45,762 bases of DNA from Nitrospira sp. (GCA_016873615.1 VGWX01000010.1:1-45762); one strand, 5' to 3'; positions 10,601 through 16,558 are shown, counted from the first letter of the stretch. The notes: generated from the sequence alone by a model not told the origin. Numbers and translations: made by a program.

Positions 10601-13248
10601 CAAGAATATGTAATAAAGGAATCAATGCGTCATCCGGAGAATATGTAGCTCTTCTTGATGCCTCGGTAATTGCAGCAGAAGAGTGGCTCTCCGGACTTCT
10701 CGAATGTCTTAATAGGTCCTCCAACATAGGTATAGTTGGCCCTATGAGCACTAATGTTGAAGGCCCTCAAAAGATTACTGCAGACGATAATACACTTTTT
10801 GATAATCTGGAAAGATATGCCAAATCTTTTAGGGAGAAAAACAGATACCGGCGTGTCAGGGCAAGAAAGCTGGAGAGCTTCTGCATGGTCTTCCGGAGCA
10901 GATTAACTGAAATTATCGGTCTGTTTGACGAACAATTCGAAGGCTTTGAATACGCTGATGATGACTATTGCCTGAGGGCTGCTATGGAAGGGTTCACGAA
11001 CTTTATTGCAGGAGATGTATTTGTTTATTGCAACAGCCATGAAAATCAGCTAACTGACGGAATCTATTCAACTGCTCATTCTGTGAAAGACAAGCGGACA
11101 TTCAGCCGTAAATGGGGAGGTTTAGATGAAACGAGTCCGGAATCAAAAAAATTATTCAGCACGAACGCATTCTTCGTTGCTGATGAATACAACCAGCGGG
11201 GTCAAAAGGAAAAAGCAGTTTTAACCCTTCTTGAAGGGATAAAAGCTAATCCGGAAGACAGGAGATTACATTACTCTGTATCAGAGATCCTAATCGAAGA
11301 AAAGAAATTCGCTGAAGCCCTTAATATACTGGAGCATATGCCTCTTGGAATAGACCCATACCCCGAAGAAACAATAAATGAACATGAAAGGCTCGAACTC
11401 ATCGGTTACAGCAAAGAAGGCATCGGACTGGATGAAGAGGCAGATCGTTATGCTGATGATATTTTAAGGTTAAGCGATACTTCTTCAAAAGTCTGGATTC
11501 TGAAAGGCGCGCTTGCATTCAAAAAGAAACTTTATGCTGACGCAGAGAAATTTTTCCTTAAGGCATTGGAAACCGACAGGGGACTTAGTGAAGCCCATAC
11601 AAACCTCGGGGCATTAGAGTGGATTAATGGCAATAAGGAAAAAGCCTTGCATTTTTTCGAGAAAGCTTTTATTCTCTCCCCTACCATAGAAGATGTTGTG
11701 ACTAATTATTATACTGCTGTTGTTTCTCTCTCAAAATTGCCCCAGGCTGAAAAACTCTTCAGGGAAGCGATCCCACTGCATCCCGCTAACAGAAGATTGC
11801 AATTTATTCTTATAGACAATCTTCTGCAACAGAACAAATTTAACGAGGCTATGCAGTCTCTTGAAGAAGCCATGGCCACTTTTGGAATAGATGACGATAC
11901 GCTTTCAATAGCCCTTAACCTTCGTGCACAGATTGGCCCTATGAAAACCGACAAGACCTTTCAGGACAGCGTTTCTTTATGCATGATTGTTAAAAATGAA
12001 GAATCAAATATCATAAACTTCTTCCAGGGAGTTAAACCTCTTGTCAATGAGATGATAGTTGTTGATACCGGCTCGACCGACAGGACGAAAAAAATCGCCC
12101 GGGCTTTTGGCGCTAAGGTATATGATATTCCATGGGAAAACGATTTTGCCGCGGCACGCAACTTCTCCCTCTCAAAAGCTTCCTGCAGCTGGGTATTAGT
12201 TCTCGATGCAGATGAAATAATCTCCCCAGTTGATTACAAGACCCTCAAGGAATTGGTTAGAATTTCATCCAACAAAAGATTTGCATATTCAATTGTCACA
12301 AGAAATTATGTGGGTCCTGTCAGTGTTAACTGGCATCCCAACGACGGGAAATACAAAGAAGAGGCAGGTTCAGGATGGTTCCCGAGTGAGAAGGTGAGAT
12401 TGTTCCCGAACGACAGCCGTATAAGATTTGAAAGACCCGTTCATGAGATGGTTGAATATTCCCTGCAGACAATCGGGATGGAGATCAAAAGCTGCGATAT
12501 ACCTGTTCACCATTACGGTAAATTGAACAGGGAGGAAATACGTGAAAAGGGAGAAGAGTATTATCAGTTGGGAAAGAAAAAACTTGAAGAACAGGGAAAA
12601 TACAGTCCGAATGCCGTCTATGAGTTAGCGGTACAGGCGTCTGAACTCGAAAAATATGATGAGGCGCTGGACTATTGGAAAAAACTGATTGTTGTTAAAC
12701 CGGATTTTGCAAAAGCATATCACGGGGCAGGAACATCCTATTTCCAGCTCGGCAGGTATGAGGACGCCGTTGATTCATTTAAAACAGCCATTCAGCTCGA
12801 CCCTGATTCCAAGGACCCGGCGGTTATGTATTCAACCTGTGAACTCCTGATGGGAAACGTTGAAGCGGCTATTTCCCGACTTGAGGTATTATTGAAAAAA
12901 GATCCAATGTATGCATTAGCCCTCCTTGCAATCACAACAGCACACCTTTGTGCAGGCAGAAAAGAGAAAGGGCTTGAGTATATTAAGAAAGTCGAAAAAA
13001 CGAACTTCAGTCTATCCCATTACTTCAGAGATATTGCAAAGTTACTCATCTCTGTAAGACGTTTTGACTATGCCATCTCATTACTTGAGGCTGCAATAGA
13101 AACGAATAACACTTTGAATGAAACCCAACAACTGCTTGCTGAATGCTACGGGAAACAAAAAGAAAAGGCAGAGGTTGAGGTTAAGGTTGAGAATTCAAAA
13201 AAACAAGGACTCAAGGATTCCAGTGAAATTATAAAAAAAAACTCTTGA
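1606..13248 (+). CDS. Giant multidomain glycosyltransferase/TPR protein (3880 aa)
   Basis: A single uninterrupted frame codes for a chain of glycosyltransferase modules. Approximate residue positions: GT2 8-230 (NSDD at 92-95); GT4-like 319-640; GT4 679-1032 (EX7E motif E946/E954); TPR-like 1060-1215; GT2 1237-1500 (NTDD at 1328-1331); GT2 1506-1740 (DDDD at 1592-1595); GT2 1766-2020 (NNDT at 1853-1856); GT2 2040-2320 (NPDT at 2125-2128); CgeB-like GT4 2338-2608; GT2 2622-2890 (NNDT at 2710-2713); a degenerate GT2 2933-3170 lacking an acidic pair (LLDASV); TPR 3186-3440; GT2 3456-3700 (DADE 3534-3537); C-terminal TPR to about 3850. Start is the ATG at 1606 after a GAGGAG site. No signal peptide or membrane segment is evident, so it is probably cytoplasmic. 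It likely assembles a complex glycan or decorates a protein; the acceptor is unknown. The next gene repeats its last GT2+TPR module. Confidence 0.85.
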   Translation: MPSKKLPKISIVTPSYNQSEFLEDTIQSVLNQEYPNLEYIIIDGGSTDKSIDIINKYEQYLTYWISEKDRGQAHAINKGFIRTTGDILAWLNSDDFYYPDTLKYIAQAYQKYPEAGLYIGNGYIVDKHRNIIRPFSLDVGFDAATLIDGQNYINQPSVFINRKAFDEAGFLDESLNNEFDVEYWIRIGKGFEAVVMAEFLSAFRWYDEIKTASSGFNRWVEMYKVRQRCTGMGLTPGLLVEFFHIAKNEPLVSEMGKDIKSLIEKAYELTFSFNQKSLNLTNNVPAGRGIYFVPDKKASLTIAEEKISAPLLIHHTGSKPKVDIVLQATGTHSWGVYGGWANAAHKLGILNRVFTPKAQWGEQDVTDDDGLLSYLLNPQADIILLPGFDWHSQMLHTSAKWRDRWINADIHKILFSHEAIERSCVMFENDLMKDAALSASQCIDGIVHIDLNDIDFWKQTEKPFMWQLLGVDDRIFSIQKDFRNRIARPFFRGQFTPHFTSKTYDQRRSFMQFLIEKKAVEVLEYIKGQKPDKVVEDFNNYQIAVNLPTLSAYHPSRVTEALACGCALITNRTDIEKLDNLFIHKEHLLYYSTKEELLEAVRLLSSDREFSLKLAQNGHNYVLEHFTLDKLLLEILSWTNSSDTIKKDKKEGIENFIHITEKERDIRTLQSTEHKKHKKIIIDGVTFFLQKDRPLGISRLWKSLLTELSFTPLADRILLLDRDSTAPFIPGIRWRNIRGYENIHFEDDSLYLEEICHEEEADLFISTYYTYPENSRCALMLYDMIPELTGMDLSLPEWRAKAKAIEKAHAYFSISESTRNDFRKLYPQYSHKEIYITHPAVSTEFRPNSPDEISSFRKEYCIQKPYFMIVGHRGLYKNAHLFFRAFSLLDNKYDYEILCTGGAKELEKNFQSYIKNTRCQVRFLSDRDLSIAYSGAIALVYPSQYEGFGLPILEAMKSGCPVITCRNSSIPEVAGENALYVDIHDVAGMQNALLKVQDPHIRESHINKGIENSKRFTWGNTCTEFVTALNGIIANLKNIPINSTDPMNTKERMFYILAKRPDSADLLSAMKQLEQVRSGSEDFNPLKLLDYEEVVANMNPDIFNLFKQNDTDSGEGDGFLFFCYGLALEQQGSFQEALNAYLMARKQGNLGNVLQWRVTYSAFEIAYQLEKLQLAKELLEDFLLANPNFHDGQKRLKEIEDRLKKTSAKHPSPEIKQKTIDTKAVDIIQQAQKTSGIKVSAIVSAYNSEKFMRGCLEDLVNQTLYEKGELEIIVVDSGSQENEHVIVNEFRQKYNNILYIRTEKRETVYAAWNRGIKSASGKYVTNANTDDRHRKDALEVMAYELDSNPDIALVYCDQIITETENETFDKCTPAGYLNWPDYNRAQLFHCPCVGPQPVWRKSLHDEFGYFDESLKIAGDYDWWLRVSEKYPFRHVPDLLGLYFLSPHGIESANEKLSYLEAGKVRKLYGERAKIICDFDKYRLSYKVDEYPLSSRKRKEQKHKTNPLVSVIVPTFNRPEMLQETLRSIIDQTYKNYEIIVVNDAGVDVENIVAEKKHGRNIIHIKHSSNKGLAGARNTGINAANGKYIAYLDDDDIFYPEHLETLVKFLESSGYKAAYTDAYRAYQAEENGRYIIKKRELTSSPDFDYNRILISNYIPVLCFMHEKSCLDEVGLFDEALTSHEDWDLWIRMSRKFQFGHIRKITAEYRFRTDGSTMFSGRRADMLRTAEMVHAKHSAIENNPLLAEERRLFIETLRKEVFGTHTAPVSIIIPTYNNYDLTLSCIEAIRKTADAVPYEIIVVDNGSADMTPEYLFQEQAAGRIRTVINKENLGFSKANNQGAKVAKGKYLLFLNNDTIPQPHWLEEMFRIAESDKNIGIVGSKLLFPDGTIQHAGVVFYKTRKPYHIYRGLPSDIPCVNKQRDFKIVTGACMLIRKVLFFEINGFDERYINGCEDLDLCLKVGQKNKLIIYNPKSVVIHLEAQTEGRENNMDSNRKLFESTWKDKIQQDDIYYLQQDKMELRIEPDGSFRYSPSEEISDRIKVSIIIVTFNSETTLRACLNSIFSSSRQPFEIIVVDNASKDMTQSILQEYEGRLTTVLNNENKGFSYACNQGIRISEGKHIILLNPDTIVAPKWIERMISHFSSDVGAVGPISNYAAGFQNMELYKKESLPESLAPDAIADKFYFWYEGRALETKLLIGFCLMLRRDILDQIGMLDENLFLGNEDLEISWRLRLNGFKLKVALDTFVFHKGQVSFNSESKTNTSKLITDSGYLLHKKLQNHYGEKNVPSSTELWGLEIFGIMPDGSVRKDFNDINMIDTDLTKFGYKQNIVSNKFKDKKVAVIYDNTVRPDTTGEYCKRALSKICAVTHYLPSHMNEIPEGFDLYLNIDDSFRYILPSHLRPSAWWVIDTHLQYEWDLHKAKTFDHVFTAQKDGARKLSADGVANVSWIPLACDPEIHHEYDLPKKWDICFVGNVFPGPRERMLTVIQAQFSNIFIGNKYFDEMAKTYSESRIVFNQSIRNDVNMRVFEALSCGSLLVTNNLDENGLSELFTDGAHLISFRNEKELIEKLKDYLQDDKEREKIAYAGMEEAQHNHTYGHRMYCILETCFTESPSKNFGEKEQLVSIVILTHNQLEHTIKCLDSIKTHTPEPHEIIIVDNNSTDGTLGYLRDYMKARANLRVISNNSNRGFAGGNNQGISLAHGSYILLLNNDTVVTQGWLSRMLNVLERYPDTDIVGPMSNYVSGQQLVHKIGYKKLSELDSFANRWSEEHKGQSFSIHRVVGFCLLAKREVIDRIGGLDERFGSGNFEDDDFCIRAALAGCKARIAQDVFIHHTGRQTFEGAGIDFSKSLERNWELFKAKWKIPADIPYNMGYPLPSRLPSGESLYLALPSIVSDHKTDDQKRWWEETRKKEQGGKQVEVKVQEQQKIKGLTSIIVLLANQQEHIRLCIKSIQKHTKEPYEIILVPDSAAYSAPKWLRKLIKENSNYKLLINNEPGFARICNKGINASSGEYVALLDASVIAAEEWLSGLLECLNRSSNIGIVGPMSTNVEGPQKITADDNTLFDNLERYAKSFREKNRYRRVRARKLESFCMVFRSRLTEIIGLFDEQFEGFEYADDDYCLRAAMEGFTNFIAGDVFVYCNSHENQLTDGIYSTAHSVKDKRTFSRKWGGLDETSPESKKLFSTNAFFVADEYNQRGQKEKAVLTLLEGIKANPEDRRLHYSVSEILIEEKKFAEALNILEHMPLGIDPYPEETINEHERLELIGYSKEGIGLDEEADRYADDILRLSDTSSKVWILKGALAFKKKLYADAEKFFLKALETDRGLSEAHTNLGALEWINGNKEKALHFFEKAFILSPTIEDVVTNYYTAVVSLSKLPQAEKLFREAIPLHPANRRLQFILIDNLLQQNKFNEAMQSLEEAMATFGIDDDTLSIALNLRAQIGPMKTDKTFQDSVSLCMIVKNEESNIINFFQGVKPLVNEMIVVDTGSTDRTKKIARAFGAKVYDIPWENDFAAARNFSLSKASCSWVLVLDADEIISPVDYKTLKELVRISSNKRFAYSIVTRNYVGPVSVNWHPNDGKYKEEAGSGWFPSEKVRLFPNDSRIRFERPVHEMVEYSLQTIGMEIKSCDIPVHHYGKLNREEIREKGEEYYQLGKKKLEEQGKYSPNAVYELAVQASELEKYDEALDYWKKLIVVKPDFAKAYHGAGTSYFQLGRYEDAVDSFKTAIQLDPDSKDPAVMYSTCELLMGNVEAAISRLEVLLKKDPMYALALLAITTAHLCAGRKEKGLEYIKKVEKTNFSLSHYFRDIAKLLISVRRFDYAISLLEAAIETNNTLNETQQLLAECYGKQKEKAEVEVKVENSKKQGLKDSSEIIKKNS
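10350..10397 (+). repeat. Purine-rich dispersed repeat read in frame as an interdomain linker
   Basis: The stretch is built of AGGTA-type hexamers (aggtagaggtaaaggtacag) and encodes a low-complexity linker of Lys, Glu, Val and Gln between the sixth and seventh GT2 domains of the giant protein. The core aggtaaaggtacag also occurs, in reverse complement, in the non-coding segment 37437-37475, so this looks like a mobile or slipped repeat that has been accommodated in the coding frame. A similar hexamer-like stretch lies at 13160-13195. Confidence 0.5.
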
Positions 13249-13278
13249 CCGCTGGAACTCTTGAATCCTCGAATCCTT
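13205..13278. repeat. Imperfect inverted repeat spanning the junction of two glycosyltransferase genes
   Basis: The left arm (13205-13220, AAGGACTCAAGGATTC) pairs with the right arm (13263-13278, GAATCCTCGAATCCTT) at 14 of 16 positions. The element covers the end of the giant gene and the first codons of the next one. The same AAGGATTC/GAATCCTT family occurs at 43654-43725 (15-bp perfect arms) and, as a single arm, near 36335-36355. It could also fold as a hairpin in the mRNA between the two reading frames. Confidence 0.6.
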
Positions 13279-14501
13279 GGACCCTTTCTTTATGTATGAT
13301 CGTAAAAAATGAAGAGGCTGATATCGAGCGGGCGCTCCTAAGCGTTAAGCCTGTTGTTGACGAGATGATTGTGGTAGACACCGGATCTTCAGACAGAACT
13401 AAGGATATTGCAAAAGCGCTGGGAGCAAAAGTATACGATTTCGCCTGGACAGAAAATTTCTCTGAAGCGCGAAATTTTTCATTATCAAAGGCGTCAGGGA
13501 GATGGGTTCTGATATTAGATGCGGATGAGGCAATCTCTCCTCTGGATCATGACAGGCTGAAGAAGTTTATCGCAGATTCTGATTCAAAACCTGCTGCCTA
13601 TACGTTTATAACCAGAAATTATGTAAATGAAGCCAACACTAAAGGATGGATTGGCAATGACGGCAAATATTTTCTCGAAGAAGCCGGGACAGGGTGGTAT
13701 CCCGGTGAAAAAGTACGTTTATTCCCCAACAACAGTTCTATCCGGTTCGAATATCCTGTCCATGAGCGCATTGAACCATCTCTGATGAAAGCAGGGATCG
13801 GTATCAGGAAATCCAGCATCCCGATACACCACTACGGAAAATTGAACAGGGAAAAGGCAGATTCCAAGGCAGAAAGTTATTATCTACTGGCGAAACAGAA
13901 ACTCGCTGAATCAGGTAAAGATGATGCCTTAGTCCTTTATGAACTGGCTATTCAGGGCGCAGAACTCGGAAAATATGAAGAAACAGTAGAATATCTTGAG
14001 AAGGTCATCGCCATAAAACCGGACTTTGCGAAAGCCTATAACAGCATGGGGAATGCTTATTTCAATCTCGGTAGGTATAATGACGCCATTATTCCGTACA
14101 GAAAAACTCTTGAACTTAACTTTTATTCAAGAGATACTGTTCTAATGCTTGCAACCTGCCTTGTCTATACAGGAAATGCAGAAACGTCCATTACAATGCT
14201 TGAGGAATTACTTAAAAATGACTCAGAATATCCGCAAGCCATATTGCTTATTGCTGAAGCATACTACTGTGCCGGAATAAAAGACAAGGGATTAGAAATA
14301 GTAAAAAAACTTAGGGAGATGGGCATCAATTGTGAAGACTATTTCACCAAACTCTCAAAGATATTCATTTCACAGCAGAGGATTAATTATGCTATCTCAT
14401 TACTTGAGGCTGTTGGGGAAAGCGAAAACGCCACTGATGAAGCTGAGATGCTACTGAAAGAATGTTATAATAAGCTGAAAAACTTGCCAAAGGGTCAATA
14501 A
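13245..14501 (+). CDS. GT2 glycosyltransferase with C-terminal TPR repeats
   Basis: This 418-residue protein begins with a short linker and then a GT2 domain (SLCMIVKNEE, VVDTGSSDRT, LDADEAISP as the metal/nucleotide-binding acidic motif), followed by TPR repeats from about residue 220. It closely resembles the last module of the upstream giant protein (about residues 3456-3850) across its whole length, so the two are a tandem duplication. The annotated start is a TTG at 13245 that overlaps the upstream TGA stop; no good ribosome-binding site is visible, so translation probably depends on coupling to the giant gene. The first 14 or so residues are encoded by an inverted-repeat element. The family is typical of SunS/WaaE-like GT2 enzymes with TPR tails; the acceptor is unknown. 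Confidence 0.8.
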   Translation: MTAGTLESSNPWTLSLCMIVKNEEADIERALLSVKPVVDEMIVVDTGSSDRTKDIAKALGAKVYDFAWTENFSEARNFSLSKASGRWVLILDADEAISPLDHDRLKKFIADSDSKPAAYTFITRNYVNEANTKGWIGNDGKYFLEEAGTGWYPGEKVRLFPNNSSIRFEYPVHERIEPSLMKAGIGIRKSSIPIHHYGKLNREKADSKAESYYLLAKQKLAESGKDDALVLYELAIQGAELGKYEETVEYLEKVIAIKPDFAKAYNSMGNAYFNLGRYNDAIIPYRKTLELNFYSRDTVLMLATCLVYTGNAETSITMLEELLKNDSEYPQAILLIAEAYYCAGIKDKGLEIVKKLREMGINCEDYFTKLSKIFISQQRINYAISLLEAVGESENATDEAEMLLKECYNKLKNLPKGQ

Positions 14502-14508
14502 ACAGGAA

Positions 14509-15165
14509 ATGCCAATAATACTTGCAATATGCTGCAGTAACCGTCTGTATGCTGAGGGCCTGAAAGCCCTGCTTGAAGATGAGTCCGGAATTACAATCGC
14601 GGGCATCTGTGACGGAAGCTCAATCTCAGGTTTGGAAGAAGTCCTAACATACAAGCCTGATGTGATCCTTGCTGACTTCAGCAATGACTTTAATATTTTC
14701 CTGAACCTTCCAGATATTCATTCAAAGGACAACAAATTAAAAATCCTTCTCATTGGCGACAGGTCACTGCGTCTCGTTGCAGACAAACACCTGAAAGAAT
14801 TAATAACAAAGGGGGTCGTTGGCATACTTCCGCCAAGCGCCGACTCGGACCTTCTGAAAAAAGCCTTGAAGGCTGTTTTCCTTGGAGAAGTTTGGCTCGA
14901 CCGAACGACATTAATGAAGATACTCGTTTCCATGAGGCAGCAGGAGAAGAATGTGGCTCTCGGACGAAGAGAAAGAGAGATCATGTTCCATATCTGCCAG
15001 GGTTTCCGCAATAAAGAGATCGCCCAGAAACTGAACATCAGCGAGCAGACTGTAAAATCTCACTGCAACAGGTTGTACAAAAAACTTGGAGTCTCGGACA
15101 GACTCCAGCTTGCCCTGTATTCTTACAAGCTTTTGCCACATCTTTCGAAAGAACAGCCTTTGTAA
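14509..15165 (+). CDS. NarL/FixJ-type (LuxR HTH) transcriptional regulator with atypical receiver domain
   Basis: The 218-residue protein has an N-terminal receiver-like domain (about 1-125) and a C-terminal LuxR-type helix-turn-helix (about 150-205: RREREIMFHICQGFRNKEIA followed by LNISEQTVKSH). Asp56 (VILADFS) sits at the usual phosphoacceptor position. The acidic pair normally found near residues 7-10 is replaced by CCSN, so Mg2+ binding and ordinary phosphorylation are doubtful; it may be controlled by other means. It starts 7 bases after the GT2 gene and probably shares its transcript. It lies directly before the hydrogenase operon, making it a candidate regulator of either block. No histidine kinase is adjacent. 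Confidence 0.85.
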   Translation: MPIILAICCSNRLYAEGLKALLEDESGITIAGICDGSSISGLEEVLTYKPDVILADFSNDFNIFLNLPDIHSKDNKLKILLIGDRSLRLVADKHLKELITKGVVGILPPSADSDLLKKALKAVFLGEVWLDRTTLMKILVSMRQQEKNVALGRREREIMFHICQGFRNKEIAQKLNISEQTVKSHCNRLYKKLGVSDRLQLALYSYKLLPHLSKEQPL

Positions 15166-15223
15166 ACTTTGGTACTATTTATTTTTAAAACTTTTTATAC
15201 TGTTGATTCAAACCTTTTCCTTA

Positions 15224-15253
15224 TTGAAAAGATTATATGAGCGCGTCTATTAT
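15224..15253 (+). promoter_or_regulatory. Candidate sigma70-type promoter of the hydrogenase operon
   Basis: TTGAAA (15224-15229) and TATTAT (15248-15253) are separated by 18 bases. This lies 325 bases before the tetraheme cytochrome start, giving a long leader that carries two short ORFs and an inverted repeat. It is assigned by eye only. A second AT-rich hexamer TATACT at 15196-15201 has no -35 at proper spacing. Confidence 0.35.
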
Positions 15254-15343
15254 ATTTGTAAGCAACCTACCAAAAAATATATAAGAGAGTTACACAGGTG
15301 GGGCATGAAGCTCGGTTGCTTCTACGAAAGGGAGGGGGTTCGG

Positions 15344-15478
15344 ATGAAAACAAGCGCTGAAAGCCTTACTGCCACCATAATAAATAATTGTGAACCAACC
15401 CTTTATTCAGCCCTCACATCATTACGCTTCATGCTTTTGGAAACAAGTATCCACAAGGCTTTCAGCAAACTATGCTGA
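15344..15478 (+). CDS. Possible 44-residue leader peptide/small protein
   Basis: An ATG at 15344 is preceded by a very purine-rich site (GGGAGGGGG, 15330-15338) at good distance and opens a 44-codon frame (begins MKTSAESLTATIINN, ends SKLC). It has no recognisable domain. It contains both arms of a 12-bp inverted repeat. The stop lies 14 bases before the start of a second short ORF. It could be a real small protein, a regulatory leader peptide, or chance; the strong ribosome-binding site is the main support. A longer in-frame extension overlapping the upstream regulator gene is probably not real. Confidence 0.35.
   Translation: MKTSAESLTATIINNCEPTLYSALTSLRFMLLETSIHKAFSKLC
15356..15466 (+). 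promoter_or_regulatory. 12-bp perfect inverted repeat in the hydrogenase leader
   Basis: GCTGAAAGCCTT (15356-15367) and AAGGCTTTCAGC (15455-15466) are perfect reverse complements separated by 87 bases. In RNA they would close a large loop in the leader, upstream of the second short ORF. This could be part of a regulatory RNA structure; I do not recognise it as any known riboswitch. Confidence 0.4.
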
Positions 15479-15492
15479 GGAAGGGGGTGAGA

Positions 15493-15573
15493 ATGAAAGC
15501 GCTGGAGGAGATGTATTCCGTTAGTTCTCAGAGAAGTATCGGTTTTCAAACCAATCTTAAAGAATGGAGGTGA
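15493..15573 (+). CDS. Possible 26-residue leader peptide coupled to the cytochrome gene
   Basis: ATG at 15493 follows a strong site (AGGAAGGGGGTGAGA) and opens a 26-codon frame (begins MKALEEMYSVSSQ). Its stop TGA at 15571-15573 lies inside the GGAGGTGA ribosome-binding site of the tetraheme cytochrome, four bases before that ATG. This arrangement is typical of translational coupling. No conserved domain can be seen in so short a peptide, and it could be fortuitous. Confidence 0.35.
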   Translation: MKALEEMYSVSSQRSIGFQTNLKEWR

Positions 15574-15577
15574 ACAC

Positions 15578-16339
15578 ATGAAGAAAGTTTTATTATTAGT
15601 CCTTGCGTTGTCTTTAGTATTGGGCGTTGCTACAGTCCTCAGAGCCGGCATAGACAGCCCGGGTGTCAAAGACACTCCTCATGATGTTCGGATAATTACC
15701 GGCGAGGAAGGCTTAGAGCCATGCGCTATGTGCCATTCACCACACTCAGGCACTGGTGAATATCCATTATGGAACAGGGATCAGGGCCCGCAGACATACA
15801 CACTGTATGAAAGCGTTTCATACGATATGTACAGCGGCAACCAGCCGGCATCTCCGTCTTCGCTCTGTCTTGTTTGCCATAACGGAGTTTTCAGCTCACT
15901 CGTTAACTATCCCGGACCCGGCTCACATAGTGGTGAGGAATACGATTATGAGATGAACCCGACTTTCTGGGCCATGCTCGGCACCGACCTCACAAACGAA
16001 CATCCGATCAGCTTTACCTACAACCCGTATATGGATAACACCCAGGACAATAACGGGTTCCCGGATGTAGTGCCGTGTACCACAGGAACAAGAGTCAGGT
16101 GGTGGATTCCTTCAGCAGGCGGCCCCAGCCTGGCCTATCCGCTGTATGGCAACGATAACGGCGGCCATCAGTTTGAATGTTCAACTTGCCATGCTGTCCA
16201 CGATACTGTTCGCTATAACGGCAAGCAGCTCGTCGGCGGCAAATCAGTAGGTACCCAGGTATACTTCCTGAGAAACAGCAATGCAGTATCTGAAATGTGC
16301 GCAGACTGCCACAGGAACAGGTACGACGGTTCATGGTAG
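15578..16339 (+). CDS. Periplasmic tetraheme cytochrome c, hydrogenase-associated
   Basis: The 253-residue precursor has a Sec signal peptide (MKKVLLLVLALSLVLGVATV, cleavage probably after LRA near residue 23) and four CXXCH heme c sites starting at Cys49, Cys97, Cys201 and Cys241. The layout CxxCH...PLWN...CLVCH...HPISF...CxTCH...CxDCH matches the cytochrome at 31424-32143, so the two are paralogues. A strong GGAGGTGA site precedes the ATG. As the first full-size gene of the hydrogenase operon, it is the likely electron acceptor of the NiFe enzyme, passing electrons from H2 oxidation to the periplasmic cytochrome pool. That role is inferred from position; the heme count is read directly. Confidence 0.9.
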   Translation: MKKVLLLVLALSLVLGVATVLRAGIDSPGVKDTPHDVRIITGEEGLEPCAMCHSPHSGTGEYPLWNRDQGPQTYTLYESVSYDMYSGNQPASPSSLCLVCHNGVFSSLVNYPGPGSHSGEEYDYEMNPTFWAMLGTDLTNEHPISFTYNPYMDNTQDNNGFPDVVPCTTGTRVRWWIPSAGGPSLAYPLYGNDNGGHQFECSTCHAVHDTVRYNGKQLVGGKSVGTQVYFLRNSNAVSEMCADCHRNRYDGSW

Positions 16340-16343
16340 CAGG

Positions 16344-16553
16344 ATGAAATCTCCTGTAAAAAACATGACACGGCGTGAGATGTTTAAGGAGATGACCTCG
16401 AAGGATACGCTGAAACAGGTCATGGGCGTATGGTATGGGTTTAGCAGGCCTTTTTCAGAAATAAAGGCCGGACATAAGCAAAAGGACAGTTTGTTGCAAA
16501 CAATCAGAAAAGTAGATATGAAATATATGAACAACAATGGAAAGGAGGGATAA
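16344..16553 (+). CDS. Small basic protein of the hydrogenase operon, function unknown (69 aa)
   Basis: The gene lies between the cytochrome stop (16339) and the small-subunit start (16559). The ATG at 16344 follows an AGCAGG site that overlaps the previous stop, and its 3' end carries the GGAGGG site of the small subunit, so it is tightly embedded in the operon. The protein is rich in Lys/Arg with an MTRREMFKEM start region and a VWYGFSRPF motif. It has no signal peptide, membrane segment or cysteine. The TRREMFK stretch loosely resembles a twin-arginine motif but no hydrophobic stretch follows. I do not recognise the family; a role as a hydrogenase assembly or docking factor is only inferred from position. 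Confidence 0.75.
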   Translation: MKSPVKNMTRREMFKEMTSKDTLKQVMGVWYGFSRPFSEIKAGHKQKDSLLQTIRKVDMKYMNNNGKEG

Positions 16554-16558
16554 AAGAT

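Noticed and set aside
15086-15478. 130-residue ORF overlapping the end of the NarL-type regulator gene.
   Set aside because: Its first part is in a shifted frame of the regulator gene and looks non-protein-like; only the last 44 codons, which have their own ribosome-binding site, are kept as a possible small ORF.
15166-15577. Riboswitch of a known class (cobalamin, c-di-GMP) in the hydrogenase leader.
   Set aside because: I could not find the conserved core of either class; only the inverted repeat and strong ribosome-binding sites are evident.
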